A stretch of 64,000 bases of DNA from positions 52,448 through 116,447 of the forward strand of contig NZ_LRAC01000002.1 in NCBI RefSeq assembly GCF_001517085.1. The letters are read 5' to 3'. The translations under genes and the position numbers were made by a program. Position 1 is the stretch's first letter. Every line of letters begins with the position of its first letter. Source of the DNA: Paenibacillus sp. DMB5 (GTDB taxonomy: Bacteria > Bacillota > Bacilli > Paenibacillales > Paenibacillaceae). A model generated the notes under the pieces. It was not told the DNA's origin. It did no database searches and worked only from the letters and a program-made list of their open reading frames with translations. Of the stretch, positions 8,187 through 17,000 are shown in pieces.

Positions 8187-9496
8187 TGGATCATATCCTC
8201 CTCTTTAAATGACTTGGTCCGGCGGTAATTGTACAGGGAGAATCCGGCCACAATGATGAAGATGATAATCCCGATTGCGGAAGCCATATTATTTTTGTTC
8301 TGGTCAGCCGTTAATTTATAGAGCCAGGTAACGAGCAAGTCGGTTGAGCCGGCATATTGATAGTTACCGTTAACTGGTGCACCGCCTGTTAGCAGGTAAA
8401 TAGCGTTAAAGTTATTGATGTTGCCGGCAAACTGCATGATCAGTGTAGGTGCGGTTGAGAACAGAATCATCGGCAGTGTAATAATCCGGAATTTCTGATA
8501 ATTTGTAGCACCGTCTACTTCAGCAGCTTCATACATATCACGCGGGATGGTAGTCAGAACACCCATTACCAACAGCATGGAAACCGGTATACCCACCCAC
8601 ATGTTAACGAGGATAACGGTGACTTTCGCCCAGAACGGGTCGGTCAGCCATGGCAGTCCGCCAAGTCCGAAATACCCCAGATACTGGTTGATCGGACCAA
8701 ACTGCCCGTTGAACAGGTTGCGCATGAGCAGAAGCGAAATCATCTGCGGAACCGCATACGGAACAATCAGAATAACTCTCCAGAAGCCTTTAAAACGTAT
8801 CCCCTTCTGGTTAACCAGCAGCGCCACAAGCACGCCCCCGAAGTATGTAGTAACCGTCGAGAGTACCGCCCAGACGATCGTCCACGTTAATACGCCATAG
8901 AAGGTTTGGCTCCATGTTTTCAGGAACAGCAGATTGCGGAAGGTTTCAAAGCCGACCCAGTCTACCAGCTTGGCAGGCGGAATATGGTCCGGTGCAGCAA
9001 AGTTGGTGAAGGCGAGCATGATCATAAAGATGATCGGCATGATCGTAAAGAACAATATGCCTACGCTGGGAAGAATCAGAAATGTCTGGGCAAATTTATA
9101 ATCCAGAATATATCTGACGGTTTGCTTGAATGTATTGGACTCAAGACCGGCATCGCGTGCCGCTCCGATCTTATAAGCATCTCTAATGTTTATAAACCAT
9201 GCACACAGAATAATGATGAAAAACAGGAGAGTAATCAGACTCTCAATCATAATGAAGATGGAGTGGTCACCTGCGACCATTTTGGCAATGCCGTTTACTT
9301 TCTCAAGACGGTTTGGAGTATCTCCCAGTGTGGTAATGCCCCAAAAAGCTCTTCCAAGGTTGTTGATGAAATAGATAAGGCCTAACGCCTCTACTGCTAA
9401 GAAGATAAGACCCTTGATGAATTGGCGGTTATATATTTGTCCCAATCCCATAAATACGGTCGACAGTATTGCGGCTCTCGTACGGTGTCGCTGCAT
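8183..9496 (-). CDS. mdxF: Maltodextrin ABC transporter permease MdxF/MalF
   Basis: A 437-residue membrane permease of the MalF type. Its N-terminus has extra hydrophobic segments and a small soluble insertion (about residues 50-100), as usual for MdxF of Firmicutes. The EAA motif is EAAEVDGATNYQKFRIITLP. A GGAAGGG ribosome site precedes the ATG. It is the second gene of mdxEFG, 116 bp after the mdxE stop, with a GC-rich hairpin between them, and overlaps mdxG by four bases. Confidence 0.93.
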   Translation of the reverse strand: MQRHRTRAAILSTVFMGLGQIYNRQFIKGLIFLAVEALGLIYFINNLGRAFWGITTLGDTPNRLEKVNGIAKMVAGDHSIFIMIESLITLLFFIIILCAWFINIRDAYKIGAARDAGLESNTFKQTVRYILDYKFAQTFLILPSVGILFFTIMPIIFMIMLAFTNFAAPDHIPPAKLVDWVGFETFRNLLFLKTWSQTFYGVLTWTIVWAVLSTVTTYFGGVLVALLVNQKGIRFKGFWRVILIVPYAVPQMISLLLMRNLFNGQFGPINQYLGYFGLGGLPWLTDPFWAKVTVILVNMWVGIPVSMLLVMGVLTTIPRDMYEAAEVDGATNYQKFRIITLPMILFSTAPTLIMQFAGNINNFNAIYLLTGGAPVNGNYQYAGSTDLLVTWLYKLTADQNKNNMASAIGIIIFIIVAGFSLYNYRRTKSFKEEDMIQ

Positions 9497-9536
9497 TTCC
9501 CTTCCGTTCTCCTCTCCGCGCGGAATTCAGGAAACT

Positions 9537-9561
9537 GCCCGCCGGTGAAGCTTCGGCGGGC
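9537..9561 (-). promoter_or_regulatory. GC-rich hairpin between mdxE and mdxF
   Basis: GCCCGCCG and CGGCGGGC form a perfect 8-bp stem around a 9-base loop, with no real T run on the minus strand. Stable hairpins after binding-protein genes often protect the upstream mRNA or attenuate permease expression, so that the binding protein is made in excess; that role is inferred. Confidence 0.6.
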
Positions 9562-9612
9562 GATTCATTCCACAGTTTGCTATTGGTTGTTCACTGCTAA
9601 GCATCCAGGGTA

Positions 9613-10938
9613 TTACTGGGCACCGTTATTAAGATCTTTAATCTGCTGAACTGCTTTGTCCATTGCTGTTTTTGGATCAGCATTGTTATCCCAGATTTCT
9701 GGAAGCGCAGCATTTACAGGAGCCCATACGTTACCCATTTCAGGAATGGAAGGCATTGGCTGCGAGCTCTTGGCCTGTTCAGCAAAGGCGGATACATAAG
9801 GGTCGCCAGTGATCTGCGGATCAGCAAGTGCTTCATTGTTAGTAGGGATGGAACCGACGAGCTTGTTCAGGGTCAGCTGTGAATCTTTGCTGGAGGCAAA
9901 GTGTGCATACAGCTTGGCTGCGTTCGGATATTGCGTATAGGCGTTAACCCCGAAAATTTTGATACCGGAGAAAGTAATCGCCTGTTTGCCGTTAATAGTT
10001 GGAACCGGAGCAACACCCAGGTCGTCGCCAAGTGCTTCTTTATAAGCTGCAAGCTCCCAAGGACCTGTGATGTCCATGGCTACGTCGCCGCTGGTGAACA
10101 GGGCGCGCTTGATGTCAGCGCTGATGTCACCGCTCTTAACCGGCAGTGCTTCTTTAATCTTGGCGAATGCAGTCAGACCTTCGATAGCACCTTCGTTGTT
10201 CAGGCCGATATCATCCTTGTCAGTGCCGTCTTTACCGAACAGGTAACCGCCGGTAGTTGCAATGAAGGTGTAGCCGTAGTACATGTTGCCGACTTCCCAC
10301 ATGATGCCGTATTTGTTCTGGTCTTTGTTGGTAAAGGTTTTGCTGAAGGCCAGAACGTCATCAAAGGATTTCGGAGCTTCAGGCAACAGTTTCTTATTGT
10401 AGTAGAGGGCATAAGTTTCAGCCGCTCTAGGGTATCCGTACAGTTCACCGTCATAGGAGGAACCTACGATGGAAGCTTCAGTATTCTCAGCTTTGGTCTG
10501 CTCGGCAAAAATATCATTTGGCAACAGCAGGCTCGCGCTTGCGGCTTTACCAAGGTTATCATGCGGGATCAGGATTACGTCTGCAGCCAGTCCGGAAGGT
10601 CCGTCCTGTGTCAGCTTGCCCACTTGGTCTGGCGGCGGAATCTCTTCGATTTTAACCGGGACATTGTATTTCTCGGTAAACTGCTTGGCGATTTCTTCAG
10701 CAAATTTTCTCTCTTCTTTACTTTCCCATACAACCAGCGAAGCGCCTTCTTCAGGTAATACCTCGTCAGTTACAGCCTCACCGCTGTTTGTAGCAGGTGC
10801 GTTAGTGGCTGCAGTATCTGCAGGAGCATTAGTTGCTGCTGCATTTCCCCCGTTATTGTTGTTGCCGGAGCCGCATGCTGTAATGGACGCTGCCATTGAG
10901 ACCGCTGCGGTGATAACCATGAGTTTTTTCAACTTCAT
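9613..10938 (-). CDS. mdxE: Maltodextrin-binding lipoprotein MdxE/MalE
   Basis: A 441-residue extracellular solute-binding protein (family 1). The signal peptide ends in a lipobox SITAC with Cys22 as the predicted lipidated residue, followed by a low-complexity N/A/T-rich linker to about residue 60. The mature domain contains LVVWESKEERKFAEEIAKQF and DVILIPHDNLG, typical of the MalE group. The frame is open 51 codons upstream, but GGGAGGGG precedes the ATG at 10938, and a signal peptide starts there. It heads mdxEFG; a LacI-type operator and a cre-like site lie in its ~155-base leader and promoter. Confidence 0.94.
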   Translation of the reverse strand: MKLKKLMVITAAVSMAASITACGSGNNNNGGNAAATNAPADTAATNAPATNSGEAVTDEVLPEEGASLVVWESKEERKFAEEIAKQFTEKYNVPVKIEEIPPPDQVGKLTQDGPSGLAADVILIPHDNLGKAASASLLLPNDIFAEQTKAENTEASIVGSSYDGELYGYPRAAETYALYYNKKLLPEAPKSFDDVLAFSKTFTNKDQNKYGIMWEVGNMYYGYTFIATTGGYLFGKDGTDKDDIGLNNEGAIEGLTAFAKIKEALPVKSGDISADIKRALFTSGDVAMDITGPWELAAYKEALGDDLGVAPVPTINGKQAITFSGIKIFGVNAYTQYPNAAKLYAHFASSKDSQLTLNKLVGSIPTNNEALADPQITGDPYVSAFAEQAKSSQPMPSIPEMGNVWAPVNAALPEIWDNNADPKTAMDKAVQQIKDLNNGAQ

Positions 10939-11078
10939 TCCTTTAACCCCTCCCGATTTGTATATCGCCTTTTGTGCTTGAGATGATGCTGCAGAACATG
11001 CGCAAACGATTTCAGAAGATTCAAAAAAAATGTGTGTCTCTGTCAACCATCCTTCTGAATACGCTTCAACAAGTTCTA

Positions 11079-11092
11079 GAAAGCGCTTCATT
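11079..11092 (-). promoter_or_regulatory. Possible catabolite-response (cre) site in the mdxE leader
   Basis: The core AGAAAGCGCTTCAT resembles the CcpA consensus around the central CG, but the right half is one base short, so the match is imperfect. It lies just downstream of the predicted mdxE promoter, a usual place for CcpA roadblock repression. Confidence 0.4.
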
Positions 11093-11101
11093 CATAAATT
11101 C

Positions 11102-11141
11102 ATAATACAACAGTAATGTTAATTGTTAAAACGTTTGCACA
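11102..11141 (-). promoter_or_regulatory. mdxE promoter with overlapping LacI-type operator
   Basis: Read on the minus strand, TTAACA (11124-11129) and TATTAT (11102-11107) are 16 bases apart. The operator-like AAAACGTTTGCAC (plus strand, 11128-11140) overlaps the -35. Related CAAACGTTTG sites lie in front of the amylopullulanase, the LacI-family gene and pgmB, so the LacI-family protein at 22.3 kb is the probable regulator. Confidence 0.6.
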
Positions 11142-11371
11142 GTGTATATTTGCCCATATACTCCATTTAACACGCGTCAACGGACTATTATCTTCACAGT
11201 TCACAGGATTCCTCTTATTTACTCCAAAATACACCTTTCATAACATAGAGTTTGGCCAAAATCAGTCACTCCAGCAATAAAACCTTGTGATAAAGGTGTA
11301 CTTTTTATTATTTTGAGTACAGAAACGTTGTGCTACTCGTGAAAAATAGTGCAATGGTTTGAACAATAGTA
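11142..11371. other. AT-rich spacer between divergent maltose transcripts
   Basis: No gene is visible. It holds one inverted repeat, TACACCTTT (11230-11238) with AAAGGTGTA (11292-11300), the latter followed by a T-rich tail on the plus strand. The loop of 53 bases is long for a terminator. Otherwise I see nothing. Confidence 0.4.
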
Positions 11372-11400
11372 TTGTACGGCCATTTATTCCATGCTATAAT
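11372..11400 (+). promoter_or_regulatory. Promoter upstream of the cyclomaltodextrinase leader
   Basis: TTGTAC (11372-11377) and a perfect TATAAT (11395-11400) are 17 bases apart. The predicted start near 11407 leaves a leader of about 400 bases before the ATG at 11806, containing a terminator-like hairpin and a tandem repeat array. Confidence 0.75.
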
Positions 11401-11490
11401 CCAAACCATTATGAGCAGCCAGCACTGCCGGCGGCAGAGGAAGCATGCGCCCTTGTTCTTACAACAACCAAAAGGCAATGTTACTTATCA

Positions 11491-11532
11491 GGGACAACCT
11501 CGGACAAGCTTAGGCTGGAGTTGTGCCTTTTT
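11491..11532 (+). terminator. Terminator-like hairpin within the cyclomaltodextrinase leader
   Basis: GGGACAACCTC and GGAGTTGTGCC pair in about nine of eleven positions and are followed by TTTTT. It lies ~85 bases after the predicted transcription start and ~275 bases before the coding region, so it is either an attenuator or the end of a short separate RNA (about 11407-11532). I recognise no known riboswitch in the segment. Confidence 0.5.
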
Positions 11533-11624
11533 GCTATGGGCAAATTTCACAAGCAATGTGTGCAACTGTGGCGCAAGTGACGGTGCCATACAGGCATAAC
11601 GCCTGTTTCTTCACATATTTGGCC

Positions 11625-11789
11625 AGTTTTGTACGAAGGATCTCTGGAAGCGCAGCTCACAAAACTAAGCCCATGCTTTCGAATCAGTTTTGTACGAAGG
11701 ATCTCTGGAAGCGCAGCTCACAAAACTAAGTCCATGCTTTCGAAGCCAGTTTTGTACGAAGAATCTCTGGAAGCGCAGCTCACAAAACT
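11625..11789 (+). repeat. Tandem leader repeat array 1 (2.7 copies, 61-62 bp)
   Basis: Copies start at 11625, 11686 and 11748 with AGTTTTGTACGAAG. Each holds an inverted pair AGTTTTGT...ACAAAACT around a ~26-base interior. The last copy stops after ACAAAACT and runs straight into TTTAGGAGG, the ribosome site of the cyclomaltodextrinase gene. A related array with period about 63 bp lies before pgmB (23470-23735) and ends the same way. The unit is open in several frames, including one in frame with the gene, but the frame used differs between the arrays, so translation of the repeats is unlikely to be the point. Confidence 0.85.
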
Positions 11790-11805
11790 TTTAGGAGGAA
11801 TTATC

Positions 11806-13551
11806 ATGTTACTTGAAGCTGTATATCACCGCCCGCGGTTAAACTGGTCATACGCCTATGATTATGAAACCATCCATCTCCGTCTGCGTGCCAAAAAAGG
11901 TGACCTGACTGAAGTATTCGCCTGGGCCGGGGATAAATATGCATGGGACACTACTAAAGAACTGATTCCAATGAAGCTCTTCACCAGTGATGCAATGTTC
12001 GATTACTGGGAATGTGAATCCGTTCCCCTGTACCGCCGCCTTAAATACGGATTTCTGCTGCAAAAGGGACATGAACGCATCTGGATGACAGAAAGCGATT
12101 TTCAGACAGAGCGTCCGGCAAATCCCAACCGGCTGTTCGAATTTCCCTACATAAACCGCGGAGATGTCTTCACCCCGCCAGCCTGGGTTAAAGATGCTAT
12201 ATTTTATCAGATATTCCCTGAACGCTTTGCCAACGGCGACCCCAGCCTGAATCCTGAGAATGTGCAGCCTTGGGGCGGTACGCCTACCCCCGAAAATTTC
12301 TTCGGCGGAGACCTGCAAGGGGTTATCGATCACCTCGATCATCTGACAGAGCTGGGGATTACGGGTATTTATTTCACGCCAATCTTTGCCGGAACAACCA
12401 ACCACAAATACGATACCGAAGACTATATGAAGGTCGATCCGCATTTCGGCGATGTCGAAACGCTCAAAAAACTGGTCAGCGCCTGCCACGAGCGCGGAAT
12501 CCGCGTGCTGCTGGATGCCGTATTCAACCATTCGGGCAGAACTTTCGCCCCGTTCGTGGATGTGCTGGAGCACGGGGAGAACTCCCGTTATAAGGACTGG
12601 TTCCATGTCCGTGAATTCCCGCTTCAGGTCGTGGACAATATTCCGAACTATGATGCCTTCTCGTTCGAACCGCATATGCCTAAGCTTAATACGGAGAATC
12701 CTGAGGTCAAGGAATATCTGCTCAAAGTGGCAGAGTATTGGATCAAAGAGGTCGGCATCGACGGCTGGCGCCTGGATGTGGCGAACGAAGTGGATCACGG
12801 CTTCTGGCGCGAATTCCGCAAGGTTGTCAAAGCCGCTAACCCGGAAGCCTACATTCTCGGTGAAATCTGGCATGAATCTGCTCCTTGGCTGGAGGGGGAC
12901 AAATTCGATGCCGTCATGAACTATCCGTTCACGGATGCTGTACTCGACTTCTTCATCAACGGCTCGCTTGACGCTGAAGCCTTTGCCAATGCGATCGGCA
13001 AGCAGCTGTCGCGTTATCCGCTGCAGGCCAGCGAGGTTGCCTTCAATCTGCTGGATAGCCATGATACCGCACGCCTCCTGACCCTGGCCGGCGGCGACAA
13101 GAAGAAATTTAAGCTGGCTGCGCTGTTCCAGTTCACCTTCATGGGCACGCCTTGCATCTATTACGGCGATGAAGTCGGCCTCGACGGCGATAACGATCCG
13201 GGCTGCCGCAAGTGCATGGAATGGGACCCTACCAAGCAGGATCATGACCTGTTTAGCTTCTACCAGAAGCTGATCTCCATCCGTACCAGCCATCCGTCCC
13301 TGCGCAGCGGGTCCTTCAAATTCCTTGAAGCCGGCCGCGGCGGAAGCAAGATCGCCTTCGAACGCAGCCTGGGCGACGAAATCATCATCGTTCTGATGAA
13401 TACGGAAGAAACCGCCCAGACCTTCCGGCTGGGCGTTGAGGAGCGCAGCTGGGAGAACCTGTTCACCGGTGACTCCCTGCGCGCAGAACGCGGTACGCTG
13501 TCTGTTAAGCTTCCGGCTTACGGGTACACGGCGATCAAAGCGGTTTTGTAA
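11806..13551 (+). CDS. Cyclomaltodextrinase / neopullulanase / maltogenic amylase (GH13_20)
   Basis: A 581-residue enzyme with an N-terminal CBM34-like domain (about residues 1-120) and a GH13 barrel. Catalytic blocks: nucleophile Asp in GIDGWRLDVANE, acid Glu in ILGEIWHE, and the third Asp in NLLDSHDTARLL. This architecture hydrolyses cyclodextrins, pullulan and maltodextrins, in Firmicutes usually in the cytoplasm; there is no signal peptide. The open frame extends 59 codons upstream through a repeat array, but AGGAGG lies before the ATG at 11806 and family similarity starts there. It is transcribed away from mdxEFG and would act on imported dextrins. Which of the three overlapping activities dominates cannot be told from sequence. 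Confidence 0.93.
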   Translation: MLLEAVYHRPRLNWSYAYDYETIHLRLRAKKGDLTEVFAWAGDKYAWDTTKELIPMKLFTSDAMFDYWECESVPLYRRLKYGFLLQKGHERIWMTESDFQTERPANPNRLFEFPYINRGDVFTPPAWVKDAIFYQIFPERFANGDPSLNPENVQPWGGTPTPENFFGGDLQGVIDHLDHLTELGITGIYFTPIFAGTTNHKYDTEDYMKVDPHFGDVETLKKLVSACHERGIRVLLDAVFNHSGRTFAPFVDVLEHGENSRYKDWFHVREFPLQVVDNIPNYDAFSFEPHMPKLNTENPEVKEYLLKVAEYWIKEVGIDGWRLDVANEVDHGFWREFRKVVKAANPEAYILGEIWHESAPWLEGDKFDAVMNYPFTDAVLDFFINGSLDAEAFANAIGKQLSRYPLQASEVAFNLLDSHDTARLLTLAGGDKKKFKLAALFQFTFMGTPCIYYGDEVGLDGDNDPGCRKCMEWDPTKQDHDLFSFYQKLISIRTSHPSLRSGSFKFLEAGRGGSKIAFERSLGDEIIIVLMNTEETAQTFRLGVEERSWENLFTGDSLRAERGTLSVKLPAYGYTAIKAVL

Positions 13552-13586
13552 GAATGCCGCCCTGCTACTAGGCGGATCGCTAAAGA

Positions 13587-13779
13587 CTAGTTGGATTTTA
13601 GTCACTTAATTCTATTATTTTCCCACATTTCTGATACCTAAGTGGAAAAAACGCCATCTAATCCAGTAGAAACCCGCCTTCGGGAGCTAATTCTGCAAAA
13701 TTAAGTGGCGTTTTTCCACCTAAAATCTCAAACAAGGCAAATGTTAAAGAATTAAGCTGCGAAAATCCACTTAGTTTGA
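13587..13779. repeat. Dispersed nested inverted repeat, element A (~193 bp)
   Basis: Four versions of one ~25-bp motif: two in plus sense (13588-13611, 13639-13663; TAAGTGGAAAAAACGCC type) and two in minus sense (13699-13724, 13749-13779; GGCGTTTTTCCACC type). Outer arms pair with each other (about 21 of 27 positions) and inner arms pair too, giving a two-tier hairpin. Elements B (31151-31340) and C (56926-57115) share length and layout. This copy lies between the cyclomaltodextrinase stop codon and a strong terminator, so it is probably transcribed. Confidence 0.85.
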
Positions 13780-13849
13780 TCAGCGCATACGTACAGGCAT
13801 TCTCCTTACATTGTTCTGATTAAGCTGGTTTCCGAATCAAATACAAGCC

Positions 13850-13886
13850 AAACAGCACCCTTCAACGGTTGAAGGGTGCTGTTTTC
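13850..13886 (+). terminator. Strong terminator after cyclomaltodextrinase and element A
   Basis: AAACAGCACCCTTCAAC pairs perfectly with TTGAAGGGTGCTGTTT around a two-base centre, followed by T residues. It lies 300 bases after the stop codon, so the 3' untranslated region would include element A. Confidence 0.85.
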
Positions 13887-13961
13887 ACAATAATTTAGGC
13901 GAGAGCAGTTCAACGTTATCCCGCCCCCCGCCAATCTCATCATACCAAATCAACACAACGC

Positions 13962-14001
13962 AAAGGAGCGGTCTCCAGTAAATGGGGACCGCTCCTTTTT
14001 G
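13962..14001. terminator. Terminator between converging cyclomaltodextrinase and amylopullulanase genes
   Basis: AAAGGAGCGGTC pairs with GACCGCTCCTTT. The T run is clearer on the plus strand (TTTTTGC), but the stem can also end minus-strand transcripts of the amylopullulanase, whose stop lies 25 bases away. Confidence 0.8.
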
Positions 14002-14025
14002 CAAATCTAACTCTGGCTTTAAACT

Positions 14026-17000
14026 CTACTTAGCCAGCAATTTGTAGATAACCTGTGCGCTTTCTGCGCGGGTCATATTGGCCTTAGGCGCAAACTGGTT
14101 GGCTTCTCTGCCCTGCACCAGTCCAAGACCTGCGGCTGTATTTACATACACCGCTGCCCATGGGCTGATGCTGGCTGCATCCGCAAAGCCTGCGGAAGAA
14201 GCGCTCTGGCTTACCTTCTGCCCCTGCTTCACTTCAAGCGCACGGATGACCATAGCCGCCATTTCTTCACGGCTAATCGCCGCATTCGGTGCAAAGAGCG
14301 CAGAGCTGCGTCCGGAAACAATGCCCTGGCTGACTGCAGCGGCCACATAAGGGGCGTACCAGGCATCCGCCTGTACATCACTGAATGTGGTCTGGCCTGC
14401 TGCTTCGGTTCCCAGTGCACGGATCAGCAGTGCAGTAAATTCTGCACGGGTAACATTAGCACCCGGATTGAATGCTGATGCAGACACACCTGTTATAATC
14501 TGCTTGGCGCTCAGTGACTTCACGGCCTGTGAAGCCCAGTGCGAAGCAGGCACATCTGTAAACGACTTGTTCAGCTCAAGTGCCGCATATTTGCTGAAAT
14601 GCGTTACCTGTGCTGTAATCCGCTCACCGTTAACCGCGCTGCGGACGTACTCCAGACTGTTGTTCTCACCTACATAGAACACGCCTGTGAGATCTTTATC
14701 CGCACTGCTGCTGATGGCAAAGGTTAACTCAACCGGTGCTGCAAAAGTACCTGCCGGCGTGATTGTGCCGTCCTTCTTCACTACAGACAGTGAGAAATCA
14801 TAGATCTTCGAAGCAGCGCTTACTTGGGTAAAGGCGTTGCTCAGCCCGTTCACCAGAGCGCTTGCCGCACTATCCTGCAGCGCATTGGCGCTAAACCGGA
14901 TTTGCGCACCCTCCGCATCAGCTCCGCTGAGTGATTTCTGGAGCTGTAGCAATACTGCATTAGGTAGGATCACACTTAATCCGCCCATCTGCAGCTCAAG
15001 AGCGTTTGTGCCCAGCGCTTCTGCAGCCTTGACAGGCAGCAGAACAGACGTTGCAGCAACCGGAATTTCAAGGCTCACTTTGCCGTCCTTGGCATTCTTC
15101 AGACTGTCTGTACTGATGGTATGGGTATTCTGTGCAGCCGGAGTAACCGGTGTACCTGTAGACGGATTGGAGCCCGGCACAGATACAAGCGCCGCTGCCA
15201 GAATAACGGTTCCGCCGTCAGCTCTGCCCGGCAGCTCAAATGCCACCTTCCGGTCAGAAGATACTGTATACGTCTTGCCGCTGTATTCATCTGTTACCTT
15301 TGCTCCTGCGGCAAACGGCACAGGGATGCTTACAGCTGCTGCCTCAGCTTTGGTATTGATTACTGTTACAACATTTTCATTGCCATACTGCTTGTTAAAC
15401 GCCAGGTATCCCAGCTCATCCGAGCCTGCCAGCGTTGTGCGGGTCCCCTTGGAGTACACCTTGGAATACTTGGCACGGATATTCAGCAGCTTCTGGTAAT
15501 GGTCGTGCAGCCCTTGCTCCGCAGTCAGCTGATCCCACGGCATATCGCTGCGGTTTTCGCTGAACTGTCCTTGTGCCATATCACCGGCATTGCTGCCGGA
15601 ACGGCCGAGCTCTTCGCCGTAGTAGATTACCGGCTGGCCTTTTGCCGTTATTTGCAGCGCAGCAGCGATCATCAGCTTGCCTTTATCGCCGCCCACATAA
15701 TCCGAAAGGAAGCCGTTTTCGTCATGGCTGCTCAGGAACTGGGCCATAGTCTTCGTATTGTCCAGCTTGGCTTCACGGTCCTGCAGATAAGCATCCACTT
15801 CGCTGATTTTGCCGTCCGTGAAGTTTTTGGCTGCGCCCTTAAATCCGAAATCAAGCAGACTGTCCATCTGACCGGACTGCAGATTGCCGCCGTCGCTGTC
15901 AATCGTACCGCCGAAATATTCGCCGACCAGCTTGAATTCAGGATCAATCGCAGTCAGCGCATTTTTAAATGCTTTCCAGGTTGTGCTCTCCACATGCTTG
16001 ACTGTGTCCACACGGAAATAATCGATTGTATCCCCGCGGTCAGTCCGGGCATTGTCAAGCCAGCCGGTCTGCCAGTCAATAATCTGCTGACGCACCGCAG
16101 GATCTTCTGTTTTAAAGTCCGGCAGTCCGGCCAGCTCACCTTTAACCGGGTCGGTATCCGAAGATACGCCGTCCGTGCGGAGCATGCCGTCGAAGCGCGC
16201 TTTATCTTCAGCCGTTACTCCTTCTTCATTGTCGCTCGCTTTCAGGCCATAGCCTGCATGGTTAAGGACAACGTCGACCATAATTTTGATGCCTTTGTCA
16301 TGCGCCTTCTCGATCAGTTCCTTGAAGGTGTCCATATCACCCAGATGCTCATCGAGCTGGGTGAAATCCTTGGCCCAGTAGCCGTGGTAGCCGTACTGGG
16401 TGCCGCCGAAGCCGACACCTTTGTTAAAGTCGATGTTATCGACAACCGGCGTAATCCACAGCGTATTGATGCCAAGCTCCTTAAGATAATCAAGATGATC
16501 AATCATCCCCTGGAAATCCCCGCCGTGATAGGCTTCCAGATGACTTTTATCCACATTCTCATTGTTCGCCGGGTCACCGTCAGCAAACCGGTCAGTCAGC
16601 GCAAAATAAATCCGCGCCTCATCCCAATCAAAATCAAGCTTATCTCCGCTATAGGTTCTGGCTTTGACTTCCAGTGCTGCCGAGCCTTTATGCGTATTGC
16701 CATACTCGTCAACCAGTGTAAGCGGAATGGTTTTGATTCCCGCTGCCACGGTATCTTTTACAGCAACCGTCTGCTTCATCAGCCCGGTATCAAGCTGAAC
16801 TTTAGCCGGTCCGCCAAGCGCGGTCAGATCCATATAGCCGTCTTTATAGGAGACTTCCTCTGCTGAAGCCGCGGTAATGGTAATGACCGCATTTTCATTT
16901 GAGCTCACCGCTTGCGGCGCTGCTGCTGCAGTAATTTTAACCTCCGGCTTGTGGTAAGTTACTGAGGATTCTCCGCCGACTGTATTTTTTGGATCAGCCA

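Noticed and set aside
11491..11532. T-box riboswitch
   Set aside because: The segment before the hairpin lacks a T-box sequence, stem I features and an aminoacyl-tRNA or amino-acid gene downstream.
11848..13605. 585-codon frame opposite cyclomaltodextrinase
   Set aside because: Antisense frame kept open by GC-rich third positions of the GH13 gene; no domain or start signal.
15121..16866. 581-codon frame opposite the amylopullulanase
   Set aside because: Antisense to a well-supported alpha-amylase domain; residues show no family pattern.
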